From: Citrus sinensis
Taxonomy: Eukaryota > Streptophyta > Magnoliopsida > Sapindales > Rutaceae
Length of the DNA: 64,000 nucleotides
NCBI RefSeq assembly: GCF_022201045.2
Contig: NC_068558.1
Coordinates: forward strand, 1,116,001-1,180,000
Reading direction: 5' to 3'
The notes beneath the pieces were generated by a model. That model did no database searches. It was not told the origin of the DNA and was given only the letters and a program-made list of their open reading frames with translations. A program made the translations under genes and the position numbers. This document shows positions 1 to 12,792 of this stretch, piece after piece. How positions within the stretch are numbered: position 1 is the stretch's first letter; every line of letters starts with the position of its first letter.

Positions 1-480
1 CCTCTCTATCTTCCTGGTGAAGCCTCCTAAATTTGAAACAGTCTGGAAGGAAGGAGTCAAAAATTTTAATCCAATATGAGAGAAGAAGAAATGATCATAG
101 ACTCGACCAGAACCAACAATCATGATCGTAACGAAGCTTTTATAAATAAATGATATCGGGTTAGATTTTTGACTCCTTCCTCAATCAAAATCATTTGGAA
201 TTCGCATCAGAAAAAAGAATCGAACGATCGAAGCTACAAAACAAGAGCTAGATTATGATGGATTTAGACTAAAATTACGTAAACAGTGTTGAAAAAACAG
301 TCAAAGCTTCAATTCAACTTCAAGAAATTATAAAACAAAGTAATTACTTAGATTAAAGGGTTGAATTAAAAGATCAAAGCTTACCAGCAAGTTAAGTGAG
401 AGCTGAAACTGAAACCGAAATTTGAAAGCTCCAAAGAAACAAAGCGAAAGTGGGGGGAGAGAGAGAGAGAGATTTGGGGA
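1..480 (-). other. Possible 5' end of a minus-strand gene leaving the window
   Basis: On the minus strand a CT-rich leader-like stretch (about 480 down to 385) ends at a good donor (CTG|GTAAGC). A pyrimidine-rich acceptor (CCTTCCAG) lies at 50-43 and is followed by 42 bases open to the left edge. In one frame these read TVSNLGGFTRKIER, which I do not recognise. The structure fits a 5'-UTR exon, an intron, and the start of a second exon. The call rests only on splice-site appearance and could be wrong. Confidence 0.3.
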
Positions 481-490
481 AATGAGAATT

Positions 491-1703
491 ATTAGCGAAT
501 GAAAAAGTTTTTGAGTGCAAAAAGTGGTTTTGTTTTGATTAGGAGCAATCACTTCAGGGTGACTTGTACAGCATTTGTAGCTTCAATTTTCCAGAGGAGT
601 GCGAATCTTGGCAGCTTCTTTGAAGAATGCCCTCTGAGTTTTCTGTTTTTACGTTTTCGCCATCTTATGTTCCATTTTCTCGTCGTCTGTTCAAAGTTTC
701 GCGATACCTTTGTTGGAAAAAGCGGGAGATGTATTGCTGGCTGAAAATGATTGGACACTAATGGGACCATGATCTACGGCCACGATGAATGGTTCCCGCC
801 TTGTTATTTATCTTGTCTGCATATTGCGGTTTGAATTTGATGCGGTTACTGTAGGAACTGTACCTGACGCTCCTTCTTTTAATATTATTTTATATACAGT
901 GTAATTTAGATATATTAGCCTATACAAACATGCAATAAGGTTTTTCAAAAAAATATATACAATTGATGCTCAATATAGAAAAATGAGAGAAAATAAACTC
1001 TAACATGCATGGTCTTTGAAAGTTGTAACATTCAAATTTGTAATAACTTTTATTTTCTTTTTTAATTATACGGCCACCAATTTTAACTTTTACAAATTTA
1101 AAAATTCTTTCTTATACAGAAATAAAAATTTTAAATGTTTGCCTGGTCAAATGATCTTGATTTGAATTCACCAACTGAAGACTGAAAAGGCTAAATAATA
1201 TAAATTATTTATCTCTAAAATTATCAAACTTGTGGCAATATTTTTCTAACAACTGATCGTGAGATTACTAATAATTATCATAACTTAGATTAGATGGACA
1301 TTTTATTTCAAATTATGTGGTACATAATATGTTATTCAAATATGTTATTCAATGTAATTAATAAATTGTTATCCACCCTGTAAGTGTTACATTATTTGAA
1401 ATATAATTGAAAAAAAAAATCGAATGTCTAGAACTACTCATGATTATTTAAAAAATATCAAAATGTACTTTCATACGAGTATAGTGAATTGTACAATTGG
1501 TAAGACCTCTCAAAGTGATACAAATTACAAAATTTAATTCAAATCATACCAAGAACTTACAACGCTAAAAAATAATTACAATTGAAGAAGAGCTAATTTG
1601 CAATCAGAGTCTTCTCTGTACTAATATTACCCATTGCCAAAAAAAAAAAAAAAAAGGGTCAAAAACTGCCAACACAGTTTTATAGGACTAACCGAAAAGT
1701 CTT
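491..1703. other. Intergenic, AT-rich
   Basis: I see no gene here. The stretch is AT-rich with a poly-A run near 1640-1655. Its right part should contain the 3' UTR and poly(A) region of the minus-strand CIP1-like gene. The short open frames at 499-770 on both strands are overlapping shadows without family features. Confidence 0.5.
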
Positions 1704-4634
1704 TTAAGTATTTGTCTTGCTTGTGCGTGCACACTTGGCAATCTCTGCCTTGAGATAATCACAGTCAGTGCGTTGATGATCGATAAAGACACACAGCTGC
1801 CTTATAGCTTCTCTCTTTTCCTCTCCAAGACTCAACAGTTCAGCATCTTGTTGTTTGATTTTGTTCTCTAATTCTCCAAGAGTCAATAATTCTGCATCTT
1901 GCTCTTTGATTCTCTTCTCTAATTCTCCCACTTTCTTCTCAAGTTCACTCATTGTTTTAATAATATTCAACTTGTCGCCCCCTTGCTTGCCTAGCTTTGC
2001 TTCAAAATTCGATATTTCTTCTCTTAAAAACGATTCTTGTTCCTCCATACGGTCTAGTTTTTGGACAAGAGACTTCACTTGTTGCTGCAAACTTTTCTTG
2101 GAATTGTTTGATTCTGTAACCCAATTCTTTGCAGAGGCAAGGTCATCTGACATCTTGGAAAGGCGGTTGGCTAAGTCTCCATTTATCTCCAACTTCTTCA
2201 CTACTGATTCCATTGCCAACAATGCCTTGTTTCCTGGTTCTAACATGTCCCTCATCTTCCTGGACTGACCTTCGCTAGATAGCAACCTATTTGATTCCTC
2301 AAGCTGCTCCAGTGTTTTCTTGTAGCTATCTTTGGTTTCGTTGTGTAATTGCTCTGCAACCTGGATCCTTCGAAACAATACGCGGATGTTATCTTCAAGT
2401 CTCTTCCGGAAATCTTCTGCCAATTCTGTCATCTTCCTTTCTGCAATTTGTAGGCTTGTCTTGGACCCCAAGATCTGACGTTTGGCTTGTTTAGACTCCT
2501 CGGTTAATTTTTCGACAGTATCCTCTTGGTTCTTCATAATTTTCTGCTGATCAGCAATTTTGTCCTCTTGGTTCTTCATAATTACCTGCTGATCAGCAAT
2601 TTTATCCTCTAGGTTCTTAATAATTTTCTGCTGATCAGCAATTTTGTCCTCTTGGTTCTTCATAATTTTCTGCTGATTAGCGATTTTGTTTGTCAACTTA
2701 ATGTTTCGTTGTTCCAGCTCTGTCCGGCTTTCCGGACATTCTCCTTTTTCTCTAGCTATCTGCGAATCTAATTGGCCTTTCTTTGTCTGCATGTCATCTA
2801 ACTTCTGTTGAAGATTGTCAACCTTTGCTTTTAATGCTAGAATCTGAGCAGAAGCTTCATTCTCTTGGACTGCAATTTTTCTCCTAAAAGCAGAAAGTTC
2901 ATTTTCCGTTTGTGATATTTTAGCAAGCAGCCTGTCATTTTCCTCTCTGGATTGCCTAGCATCTTCAATTTTACCATCTATCTCCTCCTCTAGTTTCTTC
3001 TTCTGGTTGCATAACGATTCCAGGTCCTTTACTCGCATGAGAAAGTCTTCTCTCTCTTTCAGCAGTTTGTGCTCAACTTCACTCTTTTTTTTAAGTTCCT
3101 CTTCCAGAGTTTTCAACTGAGTCAGGTATTCCGAAATTTCTTTGGTTTTGCCCTTCAATAGCAATTGTAATTCATTTTTCTGGCTGGTCAGGGACACCAA
3201 ATCCTGTTGCATTACATTGGCCTGAACAACTAAGCCCCTGACTTGTTCCGTTGCTTGCTCCTTGGGAGCACGTAAAGAATAGACCTCTTGTTGCAGATGG
3301 CTGACTTGTGACTTCAAGTCCTCAATTCTAGATGTTGAATTGTTCTCATTGTCTTTTACTTGCTTCAGCAAACTATCTACCTGGGCATGCAGTTCTATAT
3401 TTTTCTCCCCCAGCTGTTTAGCTTCAGTTGCAAATTGTGCTTCCAAATCCCTTTTCTGGTCATTCAAGGATCCAAGCTCAAGCTTTAAGCTAGACACTTG
3501 GCCCTCCAACTCCTTTATCCGAGCTGATGCTCGATTCCCATGAGCTTCATGCACCTTCACGAGAGCTGAGATTTCCCTTTGTCTCTCATCCGCTGCGTCT
3601 CTCAGACTTTTGTTCATGTTCTCTGCTGCTTGTATTTTGCTCAAAGCCTCCTGATATTCAGAATTTAAAGCTGCCTTTTCTTCACTAGTAGACATCAATT
3701 TATTCCTCAGTTCAGAAACTTCTAGGGCTACACCTTGTTGCTCAACACTAATCTCCTGATGAGCATTTCTCAAGTTGCTGGAATTAATCTCTATCTCCTC
3801 AGAGGAGTAATACTCTGAGTCCGAGCTGGAGCAAGGTGAATAGTTCATCCCCTTGCCTTTCCTGACACCAGATTTTCCTTTAAGAAGATTATAATGAGCA
3901 TAGAGTGATTGGTACCGATCATGGAAGTTGTTAATGAGACCTACAAGTTCTGATTCCCTTTTCGACTCCTTTGTGATGCCATTATCTTTACTTCTAACAA
4001 GCTTCAAGATCTTTTTCACTTGATCCTCGATTTCTGCAAATAAGTACAGTCTCAGAATTCTGATACTTTTAACACCCAACGCGCGGAAGAGTAGAATTCA
4101 CATTCAAGCTCGTATGTCACAGGTTAAACAACATTTGACCAATTCAAGCATCTGATGGACGAAATTCACAAAGTACGTCTAAAACTAAATAAGACAATCA
4201 ATCAATCAATCAGGCTGTTTTAGCTTTTATGGTGCGACAAGGTACCTAGCCAAAGCAATGAAGCGCAATCAAATGAAGTGCCTGCATTACGTGGCTAAAA
4301 AGTTTATGTTCGAGTTCTCGTAACTGCTTCAAAAACATCACCGCTAATTAGAGGAAAGAGATTAATTGAAAAGTATGAGATCAAATTTTGCATGATTCAT
4401 TATCCGAGGAGTGTAAGAAAGGATCAGATGACAGTTGTTACTAGAAAAGCATTTGTTTACTAGAAGTCCTAAAGGTGTATCTCTCAGTTAGGTTATCTAC
4501 CATGCATGCAGAAAAGGAAATGGCACAATACATTTTAATATCCGAAAATGAACCCATGTGATGTGTTAAACTGGCCTCCATCATTTTCAGGGACTGCGTA
4601 TGGTTGTACTTGTACCTGCTTTGGACACCTCCAT
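1704..4634 (-). CDS. COP1-interactive protein 1 (CIP1)-like coiled-coil protein
   Basis: The large exon 1704-4033 encodes about 776 residues of almost continuous coiled coil. It ends in a segment (LGEEKREAIRQLCVFIDHQR) that is characteristic of the C-terminus of Arabidopsis CIP1, a COP1-binding cytoskeleton-associated protein. Its start (EIEDQVKKILKLV) matches the second half of the NAB-like N-terminal region of that family, followed by an acidic serine run. A good acceptor (TTTGCAG) sits at 4034. In the right phase, a donor (GCAG|GTACAAG) at 4616/4615 joins it to a short upstream exon. The first ATG in that exon is at 4634, giving MEVSKAEIEDQ and a protein of about 782 residues. Family members normally begin earlier with a full NAB exon, which here looks eroded. 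Arabidopsis CIP1 is about twice as long, so this resembles the shorter relative At5g41780. The coiled-coil role is well supported; the exact start is not. Confidence 0.8.
2521..2688 (-). repeat. Four-copy 42-bp tandem repeat inside the CIP1-like gene
   Basis: Four consecutive 42-bp units encode the 14-residue unit KIADQQKIMKNQED with a few substitutions, that is two heptads per unit. The frame is kept throughout, so the array only lengthens the coiled coil. Near 1830-1930 there is a second, two-copy duplication of about 17 residues (ELEKRIKEQDAELLTLG and ELENKIKQQDAELLSLG). Confidence 0.85.
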
Positions 4635-4720
4635 TTGTTTAACTTTTCCTGGTTCCAGATGACGAACCAAAATAAAGGACTTTATTTGTCAAATCCAGAC
4701 CTGATATGCTTTAAAATCTC
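4616..4720 (-). other. Eroded NAB-type first exon of the CIP1-like gene
   Basis: On the minus strand, just before the donor at 4615, one frame reads IKSFILVRHLEPGKVKQMEV and then SKA. This lines up with the family's usual first exon (K-S-F, H, P, K, Q and K-x-E at the expected spacing). A TGA stop lies two codons before IKSF, in line with it, and no ATG is present at the position where family members start. Upstream, KHIRSGFD in another frame suggests a one-base loss. I infer an old NAB exon that has decayed, leaving the ATG at 4634 as the first usable start. Confidence 0.5.
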
Positions 4721-4890
4721 TCTTAATTTGGAATTATCGGCGAGCTTCCGTAAGCACAGACATGAAGACGAGGGAAGATGATGCATTCACCAGTCCGAAC
4801 TCGACAGACCAAAATTCTGAAAATGAAATGAAGTAGGATAATATATTATTGAAAATCAGGCTGTAGTCATCCCATCTGGAATTAGATCAC

Positions 4891-4921
<31 letters not shown>

Positions 4922-6451
4922 ATTGACTTGTCCACATCCAACTGCTAACCATCCCCTCAGATACGATATTATCGAAGTTTAGCAATTAATTACAAACAGG
5001 AAATTAAGAGATAAACCAAAAACTTTGATACACAAAACAACGACAAGACCATGCACGAAATCCACCAATCCCACGACCACCTCATCTCATTCGTATTGAA
5101 TGAAGGGAAAATAAAAAAAAAAATAATAACAACCAGAGGTAACATGCATACATAACCAACAAAATGAGTGATCCATGATCCATCAGAATTTTTTAACCCC
5201 CCAAAACTTGAGGATCGTTGATCATATCTACAAGATTTTTGACAAAATGGCCCACGAAAATGTGAATTCAGTGAGAGGTATTATTGCAATTGCATGACAT
5301 CTTGAAACGTCAACAGCAGGGCGCCAGGGCCACCAGTTTTCATGCCATTTTTGAACATCCAAATTCGAACCACCTCTCATTTTTTGTACCACCACCAACC
5401 CCCATGTAGCGGGTGACACCACCACCACAAATTTCAATATTCAACTTATTTGTTACAATTGTACAGGTTTGAAAATGGCATGCTAATCCGGCTCTCAAAT
5501 TAATAACTTTAATTAAGATTTAATGTGAAATAAACATGCCTGTGAAGAAAAAATTTCTAATCTTAAATTTAAATATCATAGATATATTAATCAAAATTTA
5601 TAAGATCAGGCAGATTCAACGTAGAAAGCAAAGATTTTGTTCTTTTTCAGTTTTTCTTTTTTGGTGTTTATTAATTTTCTTTTGCGTAAAAAGATAAAAT
5701 TAACAAGAAAAATTTACAGACGGTAAAAGATAGAATTTACTTGACAGGACGGCGATGTTTTAACTCTGCCGATCCGGAACACAATTAAAATACGGATAAA
5801 ATTGATGATTAAGAGAAGGCTTTTAAAGGAAATTGGAAGGATTGAGAAAGGAAACAAAAAACGAAAGCAATTACTTTTTAATTTTATCTCTCTTTCTTGT
5901 CCAGTGACGGAAGATGGAAAATTTGGCGCTTCTAATTAACAAATGCCCTTAACGTTTGAGCTTTATTACAGCGAAAACCAGTGAGCAGCAAACCGCAATC
6001 TTCTCATCATCTCGTGAACAAGAAAGCGCGAGAGCCGACCCGATATATCGATTTAGTGTAAAATTATTAGCTGCGCATAACGTGATGCCACGTGGGCCTT
6101 TCCTGCGCTTGTCATTTGTCTTGTCCGCTAATTAGTTTGGCAGTAATCTAGTGCGGGATATGGTACCGATGACGTTGTACAATTTGGATGCATTTTTATT
6201 TTTAATGTTCCCTATTGTACAAGTACAACCTTGTGGTATAGTGGTTTTTAATTCAATTTTAAAAAAAATTACTATCTGTTAAAAATAAATGAGTCGGTGA
6301 TTAATAAATATTGAGTAATATTAAATGTTAATTGATGAAGCATTTGAGGTACAAACATATTCCGTGAAATTTTTAATTTGCCTCTCTTGATCCAATAGTA
6401 GATTTAAAATTTAGTTGATATTCTATAACTCAAAAATATATACAATAGTAG
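4721..6451. other. Intergenic or 5' leader region
   Basis: I found no supported coding sequence. The stretch contains an ATA/TAT microsatellite near 4893-4920 and a G-box (CACGTG) at 6089-6094. Around 5900-6060 it is less AT-rich and could be the promoter and leader of the minus-strand CIP1-like gene, but nothing proves this. Confidence 0.4.
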
Positions 6452-6593
6452 GGGTCCGACTATGGTGCAATTGTGATATCATATCATAGTTGCTTCCAAC
6501 CGTTGGATCCAGCTTATGGTAACAACTGTAGTTGAATCTAACGACTTGATGCAACTGTGGTATGGTATTACAGTTGCACCATAGTTTTGCGCA
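6452..6593. mobile_element. 142-bp Mutator-type MITE
   Basis: A near-palindromic element whose two halves are imperfect inverted copies (ACTATGGTGCAATTGTGATA on the left; ACTATGGTGCAACTGTAATA on the right when reversed). It is flanked by CAATAGTAG at 6443-6451 and CATTAGTAG at 6594-6602, a 9-bp duplication with one mismatch. Nine-base duplications are typical of Mutator-like elements. It has no coding capacity and belongs to the same family as the elements at 31964 and 38965. Confidence 0.8.
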
Positions 6594-6602
6594 CATTAGT
6601 AG

Positions 6603-7814
6603 TCCAGTTGCACGATGGTCTAGAAAGAAAAAAAAATTTTTGGGGTCTCGTTTCCCAACCTTATTGTGAACGAACAACTGGTGAATTTGTTTCAATTTGA
6701 TAAAAGTAACAAAACATTCTCATAGATTCTTGTTGTTTATTTCCGATGGGGATTTTCAATATAATTGAAAATAGTCATCACAAGTTTTTAGGAATGCTAG
6801 AAAGTATAGGTGTGGCATTTGACTCTTGGATAATGGATAGTTTATGAACTTTTCTTTTTTCATTTTTTTAATTTTACTCTTAAAAGTTTGTTGAGTCGGA
6901 TTTATCCCATAATTAAAAGAAAACATTCTAGTGATCGCACACGAAAGAGTTTAGTTCGTCAAAATGGAGACAACGAATGGGAATTTATCGGGGAAGAAAA
7001 AGTTGAGAAGTTTTAGGAGACAACCACTTAAAGTTTGGACGGTCAGATGTGGGGCTATTAATGGGAAAACAAGTGTGGGCTATCAATGGGAAAGCAAAGG
7101 CCATTTATTAACTAAGAAAAAGACGGAAAACAAGTGTATAGTGATATGGGCCACATGGATGGATAGACTGATAGAGCCCAGCACTAACGGGGTTTCTTGA
7201 AAATTAAAAGGGAAGCTATCAGCATTACACTTTTAAGTCTATCTTATTATTAAAAATGCTAATAGAAATTTGAATTTATTTAATTTTATATCTAACATCT
7301 ACATGCAACTTGTATCAATCATATACCAATAATATATAATTACCCTAATGAGATTATTATTACTAAAATACCCTTATAAAATAGTAAAACAAAAGCAAAC
7401 ACATATTATAATATTAGTAATAAGGGTACTTTTATTCTTTAAATGGACAATTGATACATATTTTAGATAATGGGTGAAAAATGAAATCAAATTTTTATAA
7501 TATTACGAAGCCTTTTAAGTTATTAGAGCCAATAATCTTGTGTGTCCTAATGGCATGTTTGATTTAAAGAAATTAAAGAAAAGGAGAGTAAAGGAAGAGA
7601 AGGAAAGAAATAAGAAGAGAAAATATATTTCATGTCAAACAAAATAAAATTGACTCATTTTTTTTTCTTATTTTGATAAAACAAAAAAATAAGGAGAGAA
7701 AAAATAAATTTCATATAAAACAAAATGAAACTGAAACTTTTTTTTTCCCTTATTTTGATAAAACTACTTTATTATAATAACTAATCAGAAGTTATTAATA
7801 TTTATAATCAAATA
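6603..7814. other. Intergenic, AT-rich
   Basis: I see no supported gene. An open frame at 6964-7200 encodes 78 residues with no recognisable features. Bases 7540-7740 are purine-rich with A/G tracts and look like degraded repeat material. Confidence 0.45.
7741..7803. repeat. Dispersed repeat, copy 1
   Basis: About 60 bases, including CCCTTATTTTGATAAAACTA, are nearly identical to 14849-14910 in the same orientation. The two copies are about 7 kb apart and probably derive from the same repeat family. Confidence 0.75.
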
Positions 7815-7897
7815 TGCTGGCTATGGGGTTCGAACCCATGCGCACTTATGTGCAGAAGATCTTAAGTCTTCCCCCTTAACCTCTCGGGCAAACCAGC
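7815..7897 (-). tRNA. tRNA-Leu (anticodon TAA)
   Basis: The minus strand folds as a class II tRNA of 83 bases. The acceptor arm GCTGGTT pairs with AGCCAGC with one G-U pair, and the discriminator is A. The D arm includes GCCCGAGAGGTTAAGG. The anticodon arm is GAAGA-CTTAAGA-TCTTC with anticodon TAA. A long variable arm follows (TGCACATAAGTGCGC region), then the T arm with GGTTCGAACCC. There is no intron and CCA is not encoded, as expected for a nuclear plant gene. Confidence 0.95.
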
Positions 7898-8802
7898 CAC
7901 AGTAATCGGTAGCGGGGTCAACTTCTAATTTATCAATAGCCGTGATTGCTTTCTCCACTAGCTTGCTCTATTATAAACAAGAGAACTCCACTGGCTAACA
8001 AAGTTAAAACAGAACTAGAATGTAAAAATCAGTAAGTGCACACATAAATACTAAACTATCAGCTTTCTTAATTGACTACAACTACAGAAGAACTCTGTTT
8101 GACGTAACAAATGAAATGACTAATAAATAATAATCCGCGGCAAACAGACATTGGATGAAGTAACCAAAGAGACAAAACAATCTATAACTGATTTTGCATC
8201 TAGAAACCATAAATAAAATCACAAATGGCTAATTTGGCGCCATGATCAACGGAAGAAGGAAAAATATTTGGAGTTTTCGGCTCCTCTCTTCTCTTGCAGA
8301 TTGTACAAGTTTGATTCAATGAACATAAAGTCGCTCAGACTATACTCAGGGAGTCGGGACATTAATCAAACTTTGAGATCTTAACCCCAACCAACTTTAC
8401 CGGCGAATGGGTTGTGTATATATGAATGAAAAAGTTTGGACGAACCTGCTAAGATAAATCAATAGAGACCTGAATACATACAGCTATTCAGAAGAGTTCA
8501 CGAACTTGTACACCAAACCGAAGAGAGTTGTTAGATTTCTAAACCATTTTACAGTCAAAATTTTATTTGCAAATGCCACAGGAAGAATCGTCTGGTTTCG
8601 CCACCATGATTCAATACCTTTAAATAGTATACAACACAAGCTGTTAAACACATTCTTCCTTACTGAACTCTTTCTAAAAGTGACTACTCTCTGGGATCCC
8701 CATTTCTGAACGAACTCATGATGGCAAATCCAATTTGTCAGTCAGCCAACAGCAAATTTCAACAAAACCCATGGTATTTACTCACAAATAATATCAATTG
8801 TT
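7898..8802. other. Intergenic, including the 3' UTR of the Crooked neck-like gene
   Basis: No coding sequence is supported. The right part must hold the 3' UTR of the minus-strand gene that stops at 8803. The short open frame at 8506-8709 has no family features. Confidence 0.5.
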
Positions 8803-11800
8803 CTACTCATCATCAGAAACAATCTTTTGCTTTTTCCATTTATAAGCAGCTTCTAGTATCTTGAGATTCGTTGTCTGGGACTCTTCAGGGAATAGGTAGT
8901 CAATGTACTCCTCATACCTGTTGGGTCAAAATTTTGAAATCAGTGAGGGCAACCATGCTTACAATCTAACATGACAATCAACAAAAATTAACTAGTTTCG
9001 TATAATTAGTTGACTAACTCCTGGCATACTGGTGAACCAATAACACACAAACCCCATACTAGGATTCAAAAAACTGCTAAACGAGCATATGAAAAGATTG
9101 CCACTGGTTGCAAAAGTTTCAAAAATTTCCAAACCATAAGGACAACAAAGACATTAGGATATCTTAGTAAGGAAAATATATCAACAGTTAACTGGCACGT
9201 ACCCAGCTGACAGCCCATCATCGCTTTGGGTTTGCCTCCTCTTTTTAAGTTTCTTTGGCAGCTTAGCCTGCACTAAGCTAACATCACCAAGCTCACCAAA
9301 ACTACTCTCCATGTTCAACCATTCTTCTAACAACATAGCCCTTTCTTCCTTCAGTTCAGGTGCAGACGTTCTATAATAGTTTATAGCTTTCTCAAAAACC
9401 CCTGAAGAAGATGAAGGAAAATATAAGACCAACATTCAAACTGGTGATAGATTTCAAATACTCAATTAAGCAGCTACGAGTAAATGATAAAACAGGGGCA
9501 GGAGTCACGATGGCTCACTTCTTGCTCGCTGTATGCATTGCTTCTTTTGTTCATAGAGATGTTCCTGGAAATCATCTTCCGGCATGTCAGGATTTCCACC
9601 ATCTTCGCCAGTAGCAGAACCCTCAAATTTCGCATAACTAATCCACACCTTCAAATGCTTTGTTCGATCTAAGAGTCTCTCATAAAGTGCTCTGGTTCTT
9701 TCATACTCCCCTTGTGATATCTCAAAATCAATGTATGCCTGAAATTAAACAATGTAAGTATTATACTTAGTTCCTACGTGTAACAAAAATTGAAAACACA
9801 AAGGAAGAAGCAGGGAAGGTGTTATGTGCAAGGTTCATTTCCATGATCTTTAGGTTGGTACTTGGCAGAAAAAACTGTAACCATTGATGCAACTTCTTTT
9901 TAATTTTGTCTCTTAAGCATTGCAAATCTAAGCACTTTCCAGGGTCAACTATTCATTCTCTGAGAACAGAAACAGATCAGTGATAAACAAAGACCAGATA
10001 AATCATGCTAGTAATGAGCATAGAAATTAAATAGACGTTTAAAGTAACCGAATATATCCCGTACTATATGCAAAAGCCAAAATAGAAATCGTGAAAAGAA
10101 GCAATCACCAGAAAAAAAGTTCTTATAAACAACAAAAGAAATCACCATGGGAAGGGGACTCTAAATCAGCCAAGATAAATTATTGGCAGCCAAAAAGACA
10201 TGGGGATCAGGGGATCAGGAAACTAAACAAAAGAACCTTCTTTCACAGTGTCTACCAATTCAGGAACAAGGACCAACGTACAACAATCACAAGTGACATA
10301 AAGTTAACATGTGTAATGGGAAACGAGCAGCTAAGAATAATGGTAATGAAATAAATAGATAAAAGATTGACAGACATGCAGGGTGACTTTACCCAGGGAC
10401 AGTTCAAAATAAAACATATACGCATATAATAGTACATGTAATGAGGAAAAAAGAAAAAAATTAGAAAAAAAAAAGTCTATTCAAGTTACCTTCCACAACA
10501 ATTCAGGCATGTCCAAGGCCGGCTGGGCAATTGCAAGCTCAAAAATAGCTCTAGCTCGCTCATTTTCATCCAAAGATTTCTCCAGTTCGGCATATTTGCT
10601 CCATGCATAGCAGTTCTCTGGTGACCATTCCAAGTACTTCTCATAAAGCTTTCGGCAACGATCAATATTACCAAGATGCAGCTCTATCTCAATGTACTTT
10701 TTAAATATCTGTTTGCAGTAAGCAGATAAGTGAGAAAATATCAACTTGATGTCATCAATGCAACATAACTTTACAATCAATCAGAATACTACCTTATCCT
10801 TAGGAGCTTTTCCAATCGCATTGCCTAATATTTGTCGAGCACCATTGAGATTCAACTGCCGTATTTCAAATTGGGCAGCTAAGAGCCATATCTTCGCAAA
10901 TGAGAATTTCTTGTGTGGAATCAGCTTCAGACACTCACTGGAAAAACATTAAGTGACAGTCAAAACCCTTAATTTACAACCATAGCAAGAAAGAAGAAAT
11001 GGTACTTGAAATATTATAGTAGGGCACAGATTTGTTAGGCCCAGAAGGCAGAAGATAACAGATGCTAAGCCTGGGAAGTATGATAATGGCCTAATGGGTG
11101 ACAAGAAGAAAGAGTTGGTAAGAGAGAGTTTGAGTGGAAATTTTGTCTAAAAGTTCTAGGCAAAGCTTGGGGATTTTGGATTTGAAATCATAAGTTGGAT
11201 GACGCACAAATCTTAAGAAACAGAACAAGAAGCTTCCGAGAGATCTTGTTGCATTGGAAGCTAATATGGCTGCTGTTATGAGTCATGCATGATAAACCAG
11301 CAGTTCTTATTATGGTTCCATAAATGATTTTCAAATAATATACATATCTACATATTCTTAATTGACTCGGCAATCCCAAATGAAAATGCCACCAGTTACA
11401 ACCACAAAACCAAAACAAATTAGTAATAATAATCAACATTTTCAAATCAATGTAATGCAAGCTTACTGGTATACATCCCTCGTCCGCTCCATATCTCCCG
11501 CATCCAGCTCCTCATACAATGCATAGTTAATCCTAAGACGATAAATTAAAAAATATTGATAAGAAGATCATACAGATAAACCTCTGAACTTCCAAAATCC
11601 AAAAGAAAACAACAACACTCCAACAAAAAACTTACCACAAGTAAATATATCTCTGCCAGTATCGCTTCTCCTCAGCTGGTGGCACATTAGCAATGGCACG
11701 CTCATAAACCTCCCTAGCCCTTTCCTTATTCCCCACACTCTCTTCTAACCTAATATAATCAAACCAAATATCATAATTCATCGGATTCTTCCTCACTTCA

Positions 11801-12792
11801 TCCTCATACTGAAACCTCCTCTTTCCCACGATGGCATCCTCAATTCCTTCCCTGTCTCCATATTGCTTCTCAAATGCGACAAACTTTCTGTACAAGTCTT
11901 CCGCCCTTCCTTTTGGTATATGATCCAAGGCAAACTTATAAATACATCTCGCACGCTCTGTCTCTTTACATCTCTCCTCAAACTCAGCAAAAGCAACAAA
12001 CAACTGCTCAGCCTCTTCATCATCCGCCAATTTCTCCACAGCATGTTCGTACACATTTCTTGCCCGATCAACTTCCCCCATTTTCATCTCAAACTTAGCA
12101 TACTTAATCCAGGTTGACACTTTCGGGTGGCATTGAACAAAGCGTTCATATATCTGTCTAGCGCGTTCGACTTCATTATATCGAAGCTCAAACTTGATGT
12201 AAGATAGCCATCCTTGCTGATCGGGCATCCAATGCATCCACCTTTCGAAAATCTGTCTGGCTCCAGCCACATTCCCCAACATCTCTTCCATGTGAATATA
12301 CTTATACCAGAGCTGGTCCACTCTCGGTAGCAAAGTAACCGCACGGTCCCAAACATTCCGCGCATGGTTTATGAACTTGTTCTTCATCTCAACTTCGGCG
12401 TACTTCAACCAAAGAGTGTGATTTCGGTAATCCACTTCGAGGGCGCGTTCCCACACGCTCCGAGCGCGGTTGAAATCCTTCTGAGACTCTTCCCATTTGG
12501 CATACTTTATCCAGACGCCTGTGTTCCACCGCACTCGGCGGATTAAGTCTTCGAACTCCTTGCGTTTACGGAGGCGGTAATCAGCGAGTTCGGTGGAGTC
12601 AGTGATTTTCTGTTTCGGCGGACGGATTTCAGCCTCCTGGCGTTCGCGAGCCTCGCGGAGGATTTGCTCGGCGGTGATTTGGATTGGAGCTGGGGTTTTG
12701 TTTTTGACTCGTGTTGGACGCGGGAGCTTGACCTCCGTGTCCTTCCGAGTGAGATAGCCCAGCGACGGATCCGCATCTTTTGATCCCATCAT
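8803..12792 (-). CDS. CRNKL1: Crooked neck-like protein 1 (CRNKL1/Clf1), HAT-repeat splicing factor
   Basis: I placed seven minus-strand exons by GT..AG junctions with consistent phase: 12792-11636, 11532-11467, 10937-10793, 10708-10490, 9738-9519, 9401-9203 and 8917-8803. Together they give 706 residues. The protein starts [18 protein letters not shown] and consists almost wholly of HAT (half-a-TPR) repeats with the W..Y..(x)E and RAR.(I/V)(Y/W)ER signatures, for example [20 protein letters not shown]. It ends in a lysine/arginine-rich stretch. This family is a scaffold of the Prp19/NineTeen complex needed for spliceosome activation in the nucleus. The length is close to that of plant orthologues, and no frame break is seen. 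The start could be either of two adjacent ATG codons (12792 or 12789). Arabidopsis At5g41770 is the expected counterpart. Confidence 0.95.

Noticed and set aside
11863-12117. Open frames opposite the Crooked neck-like first exon
   Set aside because: They are antisense shadows of a well-supported coding exon.
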